Assembly: GCA_913063125.1 (NCBI GenBank)
Contig: CAJXZM010000053.1
Coordinates: 1 to 36,048 of the forward strand
From: an uncultured Gammaproteobacteria bacterium
Lineage (GTDB): Bacteria; Pseudomonadota; Gammaproteobacteria; Pseudomonadales; Ketobacteraceae
DNA length: 36,048 bases
Reading direction: 5' to 3'
Shown here: positions 15,725-24,632 of the stretch, piece by piece
How positions within the stretch are numbered: the first letter of the stretch is position 1
How the letters are laid out: every line of letters begins with the position of its first letter
The notes under the pieces: generated by a model
Databases searched by the model: none
What the model was told of the DNA's origin: nothing
The model's input: only the letters and a program-made list of their open reading frames with translations
Translations under genes and position numbers: made by a program

Positions 15725-16573
15725 ATGACTGAAAAATCACTTAATCTTCAATTTGAAGATTTTACGCCACCTTCGGCGGAATGGCTAGATCGACAAATGG
15801 CTTTTCGAAAATTTTACTTTAATCCGGTTTATTCCGGTTTTGAAAATATTAATCCAGATAGGCCTTCGTTGTTTGTTGGTAATCATGCTATCTACGGAAT
15901 GGTGGACTCTCCATTAGTTTTTAATGGTATTTATCAAAATACAGGTGTATTCGTAAGGACCTTAGGCGATCATTTTCACTATAAGATGCCTGTATGGGGT
16001 AAGGCCCTTATTCGATTTGGATCGGTTCCAGGAACCCCTGAAAATTGCGATAAACTAATGAAGGCTGGGCAACATGTTATGGTATTTCCAGGCGGAGGCC
16101 GGGAGGTTGCAAAAAGAGCGGGAGAGGAGCACCAGCTTTTTTGGAAACAAAGGACTGGCTTCGCCAAGATGGCGATGAAGTATGGTTATGACATTATCCC
16201 TTTTGGTTCGGTTGGTTGTGATGACGCGTTCAAAATCATCTACGATGCCAATCAATTTTCCGCGTCTTGGTTGGGGAAAAAACTGCTGAAAAACAAGACG
16301 TTTAATGACCTCTCTCGTAATGGCGATATGTTTATGCCTATCTCTAGAGGTATAGGCTTAACGTCAATACCAAAACCTGAGAAGTTTCATATAGGGTTTG
16401 GAAAGCCAATATCAACTGAAGATTATGTTGATCGGTATGAAAATAAAGACGCACAATGGGAAGTACGAGAAAAGGTGGCTGATTCCATTAATGCTTTGAT
16501 AGCGAATTTGCAAATCGAGAAAGCCGCCGATACTGATAAGAGCTGGTTACGGAAACAACTAATACGCTCCTAA
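15725..16573 (+). CDS. Lysophospholipid/diacylglycerol acyltransferase family protein (PlsC-like)
   Basis: The ATG at 15725 is preferred to an in-frame TTG at 15710; the product is 282 residues. Motif 1 reads F-V-G-N-H-A-I-Y-G-M-V-D (NH-x5-D instead of the usual NH-x4-D). The segment FPGGGREVAKRAGEEH corresponds to the EGTRS/PEGGR block seen in the TMEM68/DGAT2-like branch of the family. The segment FGSVGCDDAFKII is a further conserved block. The enzyme would transfer an acyl group from acyl-CoA or acyl-ACP to a glycerolipid at the inner face of the membrane. The gene lies 85 bp before a beta-lactamase-fold esterase, probably in one transcript. Ribosome binding is weak. Acceptor unknown. Confidence 0.85.
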   Translation: MTEKSLNLQFEDFTPPSAEWLDRQMAFRKFYFNPVYSGFENINPDRPSLFVGNHAIYGMVDSPLVFNGIYQNTGVFVRTLGDHFHYKMPVWGKALIRFGSVPGTPENCDKLMKAGQHVMVFPGGGREVAKRAGEEHQLFWKQRTGFAKMAMKYGYDIIPFGSVGCDDAFKIIYDANQFSASWLGKKLLKNKTFNDLSRNGDMFMPISRGIGLTSIPKPEKFHIGFGKPISTEDYVDRYENKDAQWEVREKVADSINALIANLQIEKAADTDKSWLRKQLIRS

Positions 16574-16658
16574 ACTTCGAACACACACATTTTGATACAT
16601 TTGCATTATGTGGCTGTAAATTTTAGTCTGTTGCTAACGAAGATATTAGGTAACGGCT

Positions 16659-17858
16659 ATGGTGGAAATTTACGGTACTTGTGATCCGGCTTTTAGTAAG
16701 CTTAAGGATCAGTTTGCGGGTCAAATAAAACGCTTTGGGGGCGGTGCGGCTGCCTGTGTTTACCATCATGGCGAAAAGGTTGTGGATATGTGGGGCGGTG
16801 TTGCGGGCAATGATCAGCGCCCTTGGCAAAAGGACACATTGTCACTTGTCTACTCCGCTACCAAAGCAGTACCGGTAACCTGTCTTCATATCCTTGCTAG
16901 TGATGGTTTAGTTGATTATGACGAGCCTGTTGCGGCCTATTGGCCTGAGTTTGCACAACATGGCAAAGAACATATTACTATCCGCCAATTAATGTCCCAC
17001 CAGGCTGGGCTCTATCAGATCCTTGGTTTGATTGAGCGCCCCAGTGATATTCTAGATTGGGACGCTATGGTTGATGCACTTGCGGGCGCTAGACCTATTC
17101 ATGTGCCAGGGGAAGCTAATGGTTATCATGCATTTAATATTGGTTGGTTATTAGGAGCTTTGATTGAAAAAATCAGTGGCATGCCCTTCAATGAATTTCT
17201 TCGTATTAGGTTAACTGAGCCCTTAGGTGTTGATGGTCTGGTAATTGGTGTTGACGATGAAAAATTTCCTCGTTTAGCTGACCAAATGGGGATGCCTTCA
17301 ATACGTGAATATTCTACTATTCGTAAACGTTATAAAATTCCAGAATATATTCCTGCAGGACAAATTCGTCGTTTGTTCAGTCGTGGCCTAACCCCTCGTC
17401 GATTAACAAATTATTTTGGTGATCCAGAGTTTTATCGCGCTACGATTCCAGCTGTCAATGGTACTTTTGATGCTCGGAGCCTCGCAAAATTATACGCCAT
17501 GCTTTCTAATTGGGGAACATTTGAGAACCATCAATTCCTTACTCCAGAAATAATTGAAAAAGCTAGGGAGGTGCAAACTCGTCGCTTTGATCGAGTTGCT
17601 ATCTATCCGTTACATTGGCGTTTAGGGTATCACCGGGCGGATGCTGTTCTCCGAAATTATCCGAATGCTTTTGGGCATTATGGATTTGGTGGCGCGGGAG
17701 GTTGGGCTAATCCAGAGAAAAATTTGGCATTTGGGCTTGTCCACAATAGTTCTCCCATTACGTTGCTAGGTCATATTCGTTGCATTGCTATTACTGGTGC
17801 GGTTTACGAGGGAGCAAAGGTCGCTGACGTCAATGTCAAAAGTTCAGCAATAGCTTGA
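16659..17858 (+). CDS. Beta-lactamase-fold serine hydrolase (EstB-like esterase)
   Basis: 399 residues, MVEIYGTCDPAFSKLKD... The class C beta-lactamase/carboxylesterase fold is shown by the catalytic SxxK motif (S-A-T-K in LVYSATKAVPVTCLH), the Tyr motif in NGYHAFNIGWLLG, and the KTG-equivalent H-Y-G-F-G-G-A-G-G near the C-terminus. There is no signal peptide, so a cytoplasmic esterase is more likely than a secreted beta-lactamase. The conserved HQAGLYQI and GEANGYHA segments match the family. It follows the acyltransferase gene by 85 bp, which suggests a lipid or ester substrate, but that is inference. Confidence 0.9.
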   Translation: MVEIYGTCDPAFSKLKDQFAGQIKRFGGGAAACVYHHGEKVVDMWGGVAGNDQRPWQKDTLSLVYSATKAVPVTCLHILASDGLVDYDEPVAAYWPEFAQHGKEHITIRQLMSHQAGLYQILGLIERPSDILDWDAMVDALAGARPIHVPGEANGYHAFNIGWLLGALIEKISGMPFNEFLRIRLTEPLGVDGLVIGVDDEKFPRLADQMGMPSIREYSTIRKRYKIPEYIPAGQIRRLFSRGLTPRRLTNYFGDPEFYRATIPAVNGTFDARSLAKLYAMLSNWGTFENHQFLTPEIIEKAREVQTRRFDRVAIYPLHWRLGYHRADAVLRNYPNAFGHYGFGGAGGWANPEKNLAFGLVHNSSPITLLGHIRCIAITGAVYEGAKVADVNVKSSAIA

Positions 17859-17972
17859 TCCTAAAATCGCACTATTTTTTATTTAGGCGTCTTTTTATTG
17901 CTACGAAAAGTAGGCATTCTAGATTACGATAAATGGCGTAACCTTGGATGCCTGTGAGCGGCCGTTAGGTAC

Positions 17973-17978
17973 TATAAT
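17973..17978 (+). promoter_or_regulatory. Candidate -10 box upstream of the RhlE-like gene
   Basis: A perfect TATAAT lies 72 bp before the RhlE-like start. TTGGAT upstream is 23 bases away, too far for a standard -35, so the promoter is only tentative. Confidence 0.25.
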
Positions 17979-18050
17979 GTGTTATATTGTCTCCCTTACA
18001 CTTTGTCCTCTCGTTTTCACCGTTAATTCGTTCTAGTTCTGAGATTCCTA

Positions 18051-19400
18051 ATGACATTTTCCAAACTTAAATTAAGCCCCCCTATTTTAGATGCCGTCAG
18101 TGAACTGGGTTACGAAACCCCTACAGCTATTCAAAAAAAGGCGATTCCAGCGATTTTATCAGGAAGAGATCTTGTTGCTTCTGCACAGACTGGAACGGGA
18201 AAAACCGCTAGTTTTGTGTTGCCACTCTTAGAAATGCTAAAGGGGGAGCGTAAGCGGCGTGCAAAGCGCCTGCGTGCACTCATTCTTGTGCCCACCCGAG
18301 AGTTGGCGGTGCAAGTTGAGAGCAATATTTGCCAGTATGGGAAATACGTCGATGTGAAGTCGATGGCAATGTTCGGAGGCGTTGATTCGGAGCCGCAGAA
18401 GCAGCAACTTATTGATGGAATTGATATTTTAGTTGCCACCCCTGGTAGGTTGTTGGACATGGTTCATCAAAGAGCTTTACATTTTGATGAGCTGCAGGTG
18501 CTGATTCTGGACGAAGCGGATAGAATGCTTGATATGGGGTTTATTGGAGACATCAATAAGATCATTGAGCGTTTACCTGAGCAAAGGCAGAACCTGTTGT
18601 TTTCCGCTACGATACCAGATGGTGTGCGATTGTTAGCAGATACAGCAATTGATAATCCTATTGAAGTATCAATTGCTGATAATAGTGCGACAACCCCTCA
18701 AATTTCCCAATGGGTAGTTTCTGTTGATAAGGACATAAAATCAACGTTGTTAAGCCATTTGATTAAAGAGCATCAATGGACACAAGCGCTTATCTTTATT
18801 CGTACAAAACATGGTGCCGCGAAGTTAGTTAGTCAGCTCGAAAAGCGTGGTATTAAAGCAGAGTCAATTCATAGCGGTCGAAGCCAAGCTGTGCGTACTC
18901 AAATATTGGCAGATTTTAAATCGGGTGAAATTGGAATATTAGTGGCCACAGGTATTGCTTCGAGGGGTATCGATATTGATGAGCTTACTCGTGTGGTGAA
19001 CTACGATTTACCAGATGATGCAGATGATTATATTCATCGTATTGGCCGTACTGGCCGAGCAGGATCTTGTGGTGAAGCAGTCTCTTTGGTTTCTATGGAT
19101 GACTTTAAAAGGTTATGTGCTATTGAGCGTCGATTGGATCAAATTCTTGATCGAAGAAAAATTGAAGGGTTCACAACGGTAAAAGAACTACCAGATTCTA
19201 ATTTGAATTTTGTCAGCAGCAGTACGGGCGAAAAGAAACCTAAAAAACGCGATAAAAAGAAGAGGGATGAAGCATCTAGGGAAGAGCGGAAACCAAAACC
19301 CAGAAAATCCAATAACAATAGCCATACAGAAACATCTGATGGTTCATCGACAAGTACGCCTGATTCTCAAAATCCATGGCTTAACATTCGTAAGAAATAA
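18051..19400 (+). CDS. rhlE: DEAD-box ATP-dependent RNA helicase, RhlE-like
   Basis: 449 residues. All DEAD-box motifs are visible: Q motif (GYETPTAIQ), motif I AQTGTGKT, Ia PTRELAVQ, motif II D-E-A-D (ILDEADRMLDMGF), motif III SAT, motif V ATGIASRGIDI and motif VI HRIGRTGRAG. The start FSKLKLSPPILDAVSELGY and the DMGFIGDI segment are RhlE-like. The C-terminal about 75 residues are basic and low-complexity (KKPKKRDKKKRD...), a usual RNA-binding tail. It unwinds short RNA duplexes, probably in ribosome assembly or mRNA turnover. The pseudouridine synthase gene starts 11 bp after its stop, so an RNA-maturation operon is likely. Confidence 0.92.
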   Translation: MTFSKLKLSPPILDAVSELGYETPTAIQKKAIPAILSGRDLVASAQTGTGKTASFVLPLLEMLKGERKRRAKRLRALILVPTRELAVQVESNICQYGKYVDVKSMAMFGGVDSEPQKQQLIDGIDILVATPGRLLDMVHQRALHFDELQVLILDEADRMLDMGFIGDINKIIERLPEQRQNLLFSATIPDGVRLLADTAIDNPIEVSIADNSATTPQISQWVVSVDKDIKSTLLSHLIKEHQWTQALIFIRTKHGAAKLVSQLEKRGIKAESIHSGRSQAVRTQILADFKSGEIGILVATGIASRGIDIDELTRVVNYDLPDDADDYIHRIGRTGRAGSCGEAVSLVSMDDFKRLCAIERRLDQILDRRKIEGFTTVKELPDSNLNFVSSSTGEKKPKKRDKKKRDEASREERKPKPRKSNNNSHTETSDGSSTSTPDSQNPWLNIRKK

Positions 19401-19411
19401 AGTAGCCTTCG

Positions 19412-20134
19412 ATGACAATTGTTGATGACTTTATCGCGCCTCCTTGTTACGGCGAGATTCGTATCCTGTATCAGGATGAGGATATATTACTGATAGATAA
19501 GCCCAGTGGGTTACTGAGTTTGTCAGGAAAGAATCCACTTAATAAGGATTCAGTTCATTATCGTTTGGTAAAGGGACGAATAGTGCAGGGGCAGCTTACA
19601 GGGGTTGTTGCGAAACAGAAGCCTGAAGCGTTTCCTACAGCAACGTTGGTACATAGGCTGGATTTTGGTACGTCAGGTATTATGGTGGTTGCGCTGAACA
19701 AGCCGGTTAATGCACTAATCAGCAAGCAATTTCAGGATCGCACTGTGAGTAAGTGTTATATCGCGATACTCGAGGGCCAGCTAAAGGATGATAAGGGGTC
19801 TATTGAATTTCCTATTGCTAAAGACAGGCCAAATTTTCCCTTGCAAAAGATTTGTGACGATACCGGTAAACCTGCTTGTAGCGAATATCAGGTAATAGAG
19901 CGTCTGCAAGAACCTTCTCGCTGCCGGGTACGCTTTACTCCAGAAACTGGACGTACCCATCAATTAAGAATTCACAGCCTTAAAATTGGTCACCCTATTC
20001 TTGGCTGTGATCTCTACAAAAATGAGCGTAGTGAGCAGATGGCCGAGCGGTTATTGCTGCATGCTAGTGAGCTGCAATTCGATCACCCAAGAAGTGGTGA
20101 TCGTGTGCATGGCCATAGTCCCTGTCCTTTTTAG
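19412..20134 (+). CDS. RluA-family RNA pseudouridine synthase
   Basis: 240 residues. The catalytic motif H81-R-L-D84 sits in ATLVHRLDFGTSGIMV, with D84 the expected nucleophile. The downstream KCYIAILEG and the RxTPETGRTHQLRIH motif are typical of the RluA branch. The N-terminal ILYQDEDILLIDKPSGLL is also conserved, and there is no S4 domain. Length and the absence of S4 resemble RluA, which isomerises uridine in 23S rRNA and some tRNAs; the exact target site cannot be read from sequence. It follows the helicase gene by 11 bp. The C-terminal DHPRSGDRVHGHSPCPF is normal for the family. Confidence 0.9.
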   Translation: MTIVDDFIAPPCYGEIRILYQDEDILLIDKPSGLLSLSGKNPLNKDSVHYRLVKGRIVQGQLTGVVAKQKPEAFPTATLVHRLDFGTSGIMVVALNKPVNALISKQFQDRTVSKCYIAILEGQLKDDKGSIEFPIAKDRPNFPLQKICDDTGKPACSEYQVIERLQEPSRCRVRFTPETGRTHQLRIHSLKIGHPILGCDLYKNERSEQMAERLLLHASELQFDHPRSGDRVHGHSPCPF

Positions 20135-20239
20135 GCAATGAGAAAGTGTCGGCATTAGAATTGGTATTTCGTATCGCTCGCTTTATGTACACTCCTGCCT
20201 CCTAGATCAGTATGCACTCAATCTTGTAAGACATTTCCT

Positions 20240-20281
20240 ACAGATAAAGCTTAATGGATAGGTTAATATTCGTTTATCTGT
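20240..20281. repeat. 9-bp inverted repeat before the Lgt-family gene
   Basis: ACAGATAAA (20240-20248) and TTTATCTGT (20273-20281) are exact reverse complements separated by 24 bases. They end 50 bp before the ATG at 20332. A bound dimer bridging both halves or a 5' UTR stem are possible. Confidence 0.4.
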
Positions 20282-20331
20282 TGTTAAGTAAAAAATATTA
20301 CTGCTAGTTAAGTAGAGGGAAAAAAGGATTT

Positions 20332-21261
20332 ATGTCTTATCCATACCTAAGCGATCTTATCAATCACCTATTCGGTACACAGTGGGAAATTCCGATTGCA
20401 ATGTTTGGAAGTTTTGTTGCAATTGCTGTAATCGTTGGAACGTTGATTGCGAAGATGGAGGTAATTAGATTTGAGAGAGCGGGTCTTATACCAAAGGCAA
20501 ATATCTCTCCTAATGTTTATATTCCAACGCATCAAATTTTATCTGATTTGGCAATGGTGTCGGCAATATCAGGGATATTAGGTGCACGTATATTTCATAT
20601 TCTTGAATATCCCAATGAGTTTTTAGCCAACCCCATGTCGATGATATTTTCTGGTGCAGGACTTTCAATATATGGAGGGCTTATTTTTGGAGGTATTGCG
20701 GGTGTTATCTTTTTAAAAAAGCGCTCTGTTCCTATCATACCGATGCTCGATGCGCTGGCGCCCGCGCTAATATTGGGTTACGGAATCGGCAGGATTGGAT
20801 GTCAAATATCAGGGGATGGGGATTGGGGAGTAACAGTGGATATGGCACTGAAACCCGAATTTATCCCTAGCTGGTTGTGGGCTCAAACCTACGAAAATAA
20901 TATAGTAGGAACAGTAATCCAAAGCCCTGGTGTTTACCCTACGCCTATTTATGAGGCTTTAACTGCTTTTTGTATATTTTCGATATTATGGGTTATCAGG
21001 AAGTCAGAATATTCAAAAGGTTTTGTGTTTTCTGTTTATCTGATATTGAGCGGTTTTGCGCGCCTGCTTATTGAGAAAATAAGAATTAACAGTGAATATC
21101 ATATTTTCGGGGCTAGCTTCACTCAAGCTGAGTTTATCTCGGTGCTGCTAATATTGTTGGGTCTGGCGGGTATACTAAAAACAGCGCAGTTTCGGCAGGC
21201 ACCAAAAATAGTATTTACAGTCGCTGTTTTTGGCGCGCTATCTGCCTGTACAAAGTTATAA
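20332..21261 (+). CDS. Prolipoprotein diacylglyceryl transferase (Lgt) family protein, divergent
   Basis: 309 residues; AAAAAAGGATTT before the ATG is a good ribosome binding site. About seven membrane helices are visible. Lgt-like signatures are GLSIYGGLIFGG (canonical GxSFHGG, here Tyr for the His) and LDALAPALILGYGIGRIGCQISGDGDWG (canonical GRxGNFxNxE, here Cys for Asn and Asp near the Glu position), plus FxRLLIEKIR near the C-terminus. Lgt transfers diacylglycerol from phosphatidylglycerol to the lipobox cysteine of lipoproteins. The substitutions place this in a side branch, so it may be a second Lgt or modify another substrate. The convergent neighbour is a START-domain gene. Confidence 0.8.
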   Translation: MSYPYLSDLINHLFGTQWEIPIAMFGSFVAIAVIVGTLIAKMEVIRFERAGLIPKANISPNVYIPTHQILSDLAMVSAISGILGARIFHILEYPNEFLANPMSMIFSGAGLSIYGGLIFGGIAGVIFLKKRSVPIIPMLDALAPALILGYGIGRIGCQISGDGDWGVTVDMALKPEFIPSWLWAQTYENNIVGTVIQSPGVYPTPIYEALTAFCIFSILWVIRKSEYSKGFVFSVYLILSGFARLLIEKIRINSEYHIFGASFTQAEFISVLLILLGLAGILKTAQFRQAPKIVFTVAVFGALSACTKL

Positions 21262-21344
21262 ATGTCGAAGAATTACAAATACCTAACAAGAATTTACTAG
21301 CGATATTTTTCGCAAGGCCACCACGCCGAACCACACAGATGGCT

Positions 21345-22016
21345 CTAGCCTTCATTTATCAAAAGGCTATCAATCACTATTGGGCTATCGTATTTGGTTT
21401 TATTGTCGTGCAGTATCTTTCGTATTTTTCTTAATGTATTAAAAGGCACATCCAGCACAACCAAGTTTGACATAGAAGAAGGGACCGATCCTTTGGGGTC
21501 AGTTAGGCCGAGATATTCAACCTCTACTTCAGTTTTAGAGACTTTAGTAAACATCCAGTGGCCATTGAACGTGGCTCTGACGTGCCCGTCAGCTTCTCCG
21601 ATATCATTTCCATGATCAATTAAGTCGACCATCACAACTTCATCCGATACTCGATGAAAACGTTGAAGAAGCACTAAATCACGGTCACTAATTAGGAAAA
21701 ACGGAGAATCATTTTTCATATGAATAACTCTTGAAGCATCATCTGGCTCTGATACAACAATAGGGTCGCGACAGGTTTCGAGCCAATTATCCATTACGCT
21801 CATATCTCGCATAAGGTTAACAAGACTTTGGGTATTGGTTTTGATTAATGAGGTGGCTTTGAAAGAGTAATAATCTGAATTGTCAGTTTTTTTGGTATAG
21901 ACCTTTATATTTTTCTTGTCCTTTTTTAGTTCCCACTCCGACGGGCTTGCTAATGAAGTTGTAACCATTGTCATTGCTATCACCATTCCTGTGAATAATT
22001 TTATTATTGTATACAT
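21345..22016 (-). CDS. Secreted START-domain (lipid-binding) protein
   Basis: 223 residues, ATG at 22016 with AAAAGGAT upstream. Residues 1-23 form a Sec signal peptide (MYTIIKLFTGMVIAMTMVTTSLA). The remainder matches bacterial START proteins: WELKKDKKNIKVYTKKTDNSDY, then NLMRDMSVMDNWLETC, the SPFFLISDRDLVLLQRF block and VPSSMSNLVVLDVPFNTLRKIRKIL. START domains hold a lipid or other hydrophobic ligand in a helix-grip cavity. A periplasmic carrier or a modulator of membrane lipids is likely; ligand unknown. Convergent with the Lgt-family gene, 83 bp apart. Confidence 0.85.
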   Translation of the reverse strand: MYTIIKLFTGMVIAMTMVTTSLASPSEWELKKDKKNIKVYTKKTDNSDYYSFKATSLIKTNTQSLVNLMRDMSVMDNWLETCRDPIVVSEPDDASRVIHMKNDSPFFLISDRDLVLLQRFHRVSDEVVMVDLIDHGNDIGEADGHVRATFNGHWMFTKVSKTEVEVEYLGLTDPKGSVPSSMSNLVVLDVPFNTLRKIRKILHDNKTKYDSPIVIDSLLINEG

Positions 22017-22324
22017 CCTGTAGATCCTTTTTAATCTAATGATTGTCTTCGATCCTTGTCGACATGCAACACAAATCTTAGGTTTTGTCGCATATTTGCG
22101 AAATATACAGTACTTATGAATTGATGGAAAGTCTCACTAGATATGCTTCATTGAGACTCTCTGGATACGCTAAGGCGAAAGCTATAATCGTTAATTGGTA
22201 GGGTATTTAGCGCGAGTGCGTCTAATTGGAAATGGTCTGTGACATAACCTTGTGAGGAGTGCTTAAGGAATCGAAAGTCAGAGACCTTTTTTCCGTCATT
22301 AGATTTTATATTATTTCCCCTATG
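22017..22324. other. Intergenic region with short inverted repeats
   Basis: Between the START and FKBP genes, both minus. ATATTT (22092-22097), GCG, AAATAT (22101-22106) form a small dyad, and AGTCTC (22130-22135) pairs with GAGACT (22153-22158). Either may belong to the START promoter or the FKBP transcript end. No gene is seen. Confidence 0.4.
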
Positions 22325-22663
22325 CTAGTCATCCCTCGTCAGCACTTCGAACAGTTCAATTTCAAAAGAAAGGTCTGAATTCGGAGGGATGTTTTTCCCC
22401 ATGCCTTGCTCTCCATAAGCCAGGTTCGAGGGCACAAATAACTCACGCTTTCCGCCGACCTTCATACCCATTAAACCTTGATCCCAACCTTTAATGACTC
22501 GACCAGTGCCGATAACACATTGGAATGCCTTGCCCTTGTCGTAAGAAGAATCAAATTGGGTGCCATCTTGTAAAAATCCACGGTATTGCGTTGTGATTAA
22601 TGCGCCTTTTACTGTTTCTTTACCATCACCCACTACTAAATCAGTTACTTGTAATTCTGCCAT
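22325..22663 (-). CDS. FKBP-type peptidyl-prolyl cis-trans isomerase
   Basis: 112 residues from ATG 22663 (MAELQVTDLVVGDGKE...); another ATG at 22675 would add four residues, and a longer frame from 22711 is unlikely. It is a single FKBP domain: VKGALITTQYRGFLQDGTQFDSSYDKGKAF, VIGTGRVIKGWDQGLMGMKVGGKRELFVPSNLAYGEQGMGKNIPPNSDLSFEIELFEV. The active-site residues (Y, F, D of YRG..FDSS, W of KGWDQG) and the conserved IPPN loop are present. It lacks a signal peptide, so it acts on proline peptide bonds in the cytoplasm. The PF10118 gene lies 83 bp further upstream on the same strand. Confidence 0.92.
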   Translation of the reverse strand: MAELQVTDLVVGDGKETVKGALITTQYRGFLQDGTQFDSSYDKGKAFQCVIGTGRVIKGWDQGLMGMKVGGKRELFVPSNLAYGEQGMGKNIPPNSDLSFEIELFEVLTRDD

Positions 22664-22746
22664 ATGATTACCCATGCTGAGGTCTAAGGAGCGCACAGTA
22701 TAACAGCTCAAAGGGTAACCTGATGCCTTCTACAAAAAACTGAATC

Positions 22747-23568
22747 TTACAACGCCAACTCACCAAGCCACTCATTTGCCAGCTTTGAGTTATCTTGTTG
22801 CCACGGATGAAAATCGGCTGAAAAATAATCCTGTAATTCGCCTTTTATCCCCGTGAATATACCGTCCTTACCGACTAATTGTTGCCATGCCTCTTTCCAT
22901 CCCGATCGATCAGACAGTTCCTTGTTTTTATGAAGTAGTAGCCAGGTACTTTCTATCATATGACCCATAAAAAATGGCAAGATTACTTTCATCTCTCTTG
23001 TCCTCAGTTTGTCATCACCAACTACCTGTTGATAAAGATCATAGGCTACGGCTTTGTGTTCGGTCTCTTCAATTGCATGCCACAAAAATAACGTTTTGAG
23101 TTCTTGATTGGGTTTGTCTCCGAGAAAATTCGGATTATTCATTAAGAAATCGGCAAATAGAGCGGTGAGGTGTTCAAGTGCGACTGTTTGAGCGAGTTGG
23201 CGTTGAGGAGAAAACCGTTTAATGAACTTGTTAAAAAAAGTGGTTTGTCTTTCAACAAGGTCAACGCGCCACCCTAGCGCCTGAATTTTTTCGTTAAATA
23301 CCTCATGTTGATTACCATGATGAGCTTCTTGACCGATAAATGCTCGAATACGTTTTTTCATTTCAGGGTCAGTGACTTGGTCTTGGTAGTATCTGACGCT
23401 GTTGATGAACTGGCGCTCTCCTGGAGGGAAAACTGCAGACAGAGAACAAAATAGGGCAGTAAGAACAGGATTGCCTTTAATAAACGTTCTGGGTAAATCA
23501 TTAAAGGTTAAATTCGGTTGTCTTGGAATAATGGTGACGTTTTTAGGTGTTGATAATGTAATAGCCAT
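22747..23568 (-). CDS. Predicted metal-dependent hydrolase, PF10118 (ferritin-like)
   Basis: 273 residues; AAGGGCAG precedes the ATG. The likely di-metal ligands are E51 (PPGERQF), E81 and H84 (QEAHHGNQH), a Glu/His pair in VALEHLTALFAD, and HAIEETEHKAVAYD. These match the PF10118 family, annotated as metal-dependent hydrolase and proposed to have a ferritin-like helical bundle. No activity is established. The last third is aromatic and helical. There is no signal peptide. It is divergent from the DUF3348 cassette, with a 281-bp gap, and probably cotranscribed with the FKBP gene. Confidence 0.85.
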   Translation of the reverse strand: MAITLSTPKNVTIIPRQPNLTFNDLPRTFIKGNPVLTALFCSLSAVFPPGERQFINSVRYYQDQVTDPEMKKRIRAFIGQEAHHGNQHEVFNEKIQALGWRVDLVERQTTFFNKFIKRFSPQRQLAQTVALEHLTALFADFLMNNPNFLGDKPNQELKTLFLWHAIEETEHKAVAYDLYQQVVGDDKLRTREMKVILPFFMGHMIESTWLLLHKNKELSDRSGWKEAWQQLVGKDGIFTGIKGELQDYFSADFHPWQQDNSKLANEWLGELAL

Positions 23569-23849
23569 TTCTGCCCTTACCTATAGTGAATGGATCGTTA
23601 ATTGATAATCACATGAGGCGGTAGGCAGTCACCATCATAAATGGGGCCAAGGTTGTGGTCTGATGAGGCCATCTTGGAATCGAAATAGGGACAGGAGGGT
23701 TACACGGGAGCCTTGTATATTTCATCAAAATAGCGATAATGATTCGCGGAAAATGGATACCAAAGTCGTGCTGTTTATTACCGTAGACCTCCCAGTTTTA
23801 GGGCTCTCGGGCTATATTGTCCCTTAATTAATTCAGTTAATAAACCCAT

Positions 23850-24632
23850 ATGACTCAAGCCCCACCCAATGTATCGCTTAACGGCTCACGGCTTATTCGC
23901 TTTTTGTCTGAATTAGCAGTATCTGATGTTGAGGTATCTCATCAGCAATTTACTGAAACGTTAGGGCAACTCATTAGCTTTTCAGATGCTATCACCTTAT
24001 CAGCTGTACACAGCAAGCTGCCAAAAATGGTGTTTGAACCAACAGAAGTTACCAGTGAGAGTGTGAGAGCTGAGTTCCTTCGGGTTCGAGAGGTGTTGGT
24101 GAAGTCGGTTATCAAGAGCTTTACGCCAAACACCGGCCCCTCAACTATATCCTTACCGGTTCCTAAGGCCGATACAACCCTGGATAAAGCGTTGTCTTAT
24201 GAACCTTATCAGCGCTTTTACGCCCGGCATCAACGGGAAATCGATTTTAAAGTAGAAAGCCTTCAGCTTTTTGTGAGAGATGGCGTTTCAGGGCTTTCTC
24301 TGGAGCTTGCTCAGCTGGCAGAGTTAGATGCTGCGTTAGGAGGTGTGTTGGCGCTACATACTCGAAGGGCCTTTGCAGTAATCCCCAAACTACTGGGCAA
24401 ACGTTTTGAATATTTACGAAATGAGTATCAGCAAGCGCTTACTAACGAAGAAGGCCTTGAAAACCAACCTCTTGATGATACACAAGCTGAATGGATTAAG
24501 CCTGGTGGCTGGTTACATGCTTTTTATCAGGAGATGCAGGGATTGCTTCTCGCAGAATTAGACGTTCGACTACAACCCGTCTTAGGGCTGGTTGAGGCAC
24601 TTAATGAACAGGTAGAAGAAATAGATGACTAG
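23850..24632 (+). CDS. DUF3348 family protein, first gene of the motor-like cassette
   Basis: 260 residues, MTQAPPNVSLNGSRLIRFLSELAVSDVEVSHQQFTE. The start GxRLIRFLSEL with later helices (YEPYQRFYARHQREIDFKVESL) matches DUF3348 as I know it, a family found with DUF802, OmpA and DUF2894 genes in proteobacteria. It is soluble, all-helical and without a signal peptide, so cytoplasmic. No Shine-Dalgarno is clear before the ATG. The stop overlaps the DUF802 start by 8 bases, which implies tight coupling. A role as cytoplasmic adaptor for the membrane complex is inferred. Confidence 0.8.
   Translation: MTQAPPNVSLNGSRLIRFLSELAVSDVEVSHQQFTETLGQLISFSDAITLSAVHSKLPKMVFEPTEVTSESVRAEFLRVREVLVKSVIKSFTPNTGPSTISLPVPKADTTLDKALSYEPYQRFYARHQREIDFKVESLQLFVRDGVSGLSLELAQLAELDAALGGVLALHTRRAFAVIPKLLGKRFEYLRNEYQQALTNEEGLENQPLDDTQAEWIKPGGWLHAFYQEMQGLLLAELDVRLQPVLGLVEALNEQVEEIDD

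Noticed and set aside
16659..17858. Secreted class C beta-lactamase conferring resistance
   Set aside because: SxxK and the other motifs fit the fold, but there is no signal peptide and the sequence is closer to cytoplasmic esterases of the same fold.
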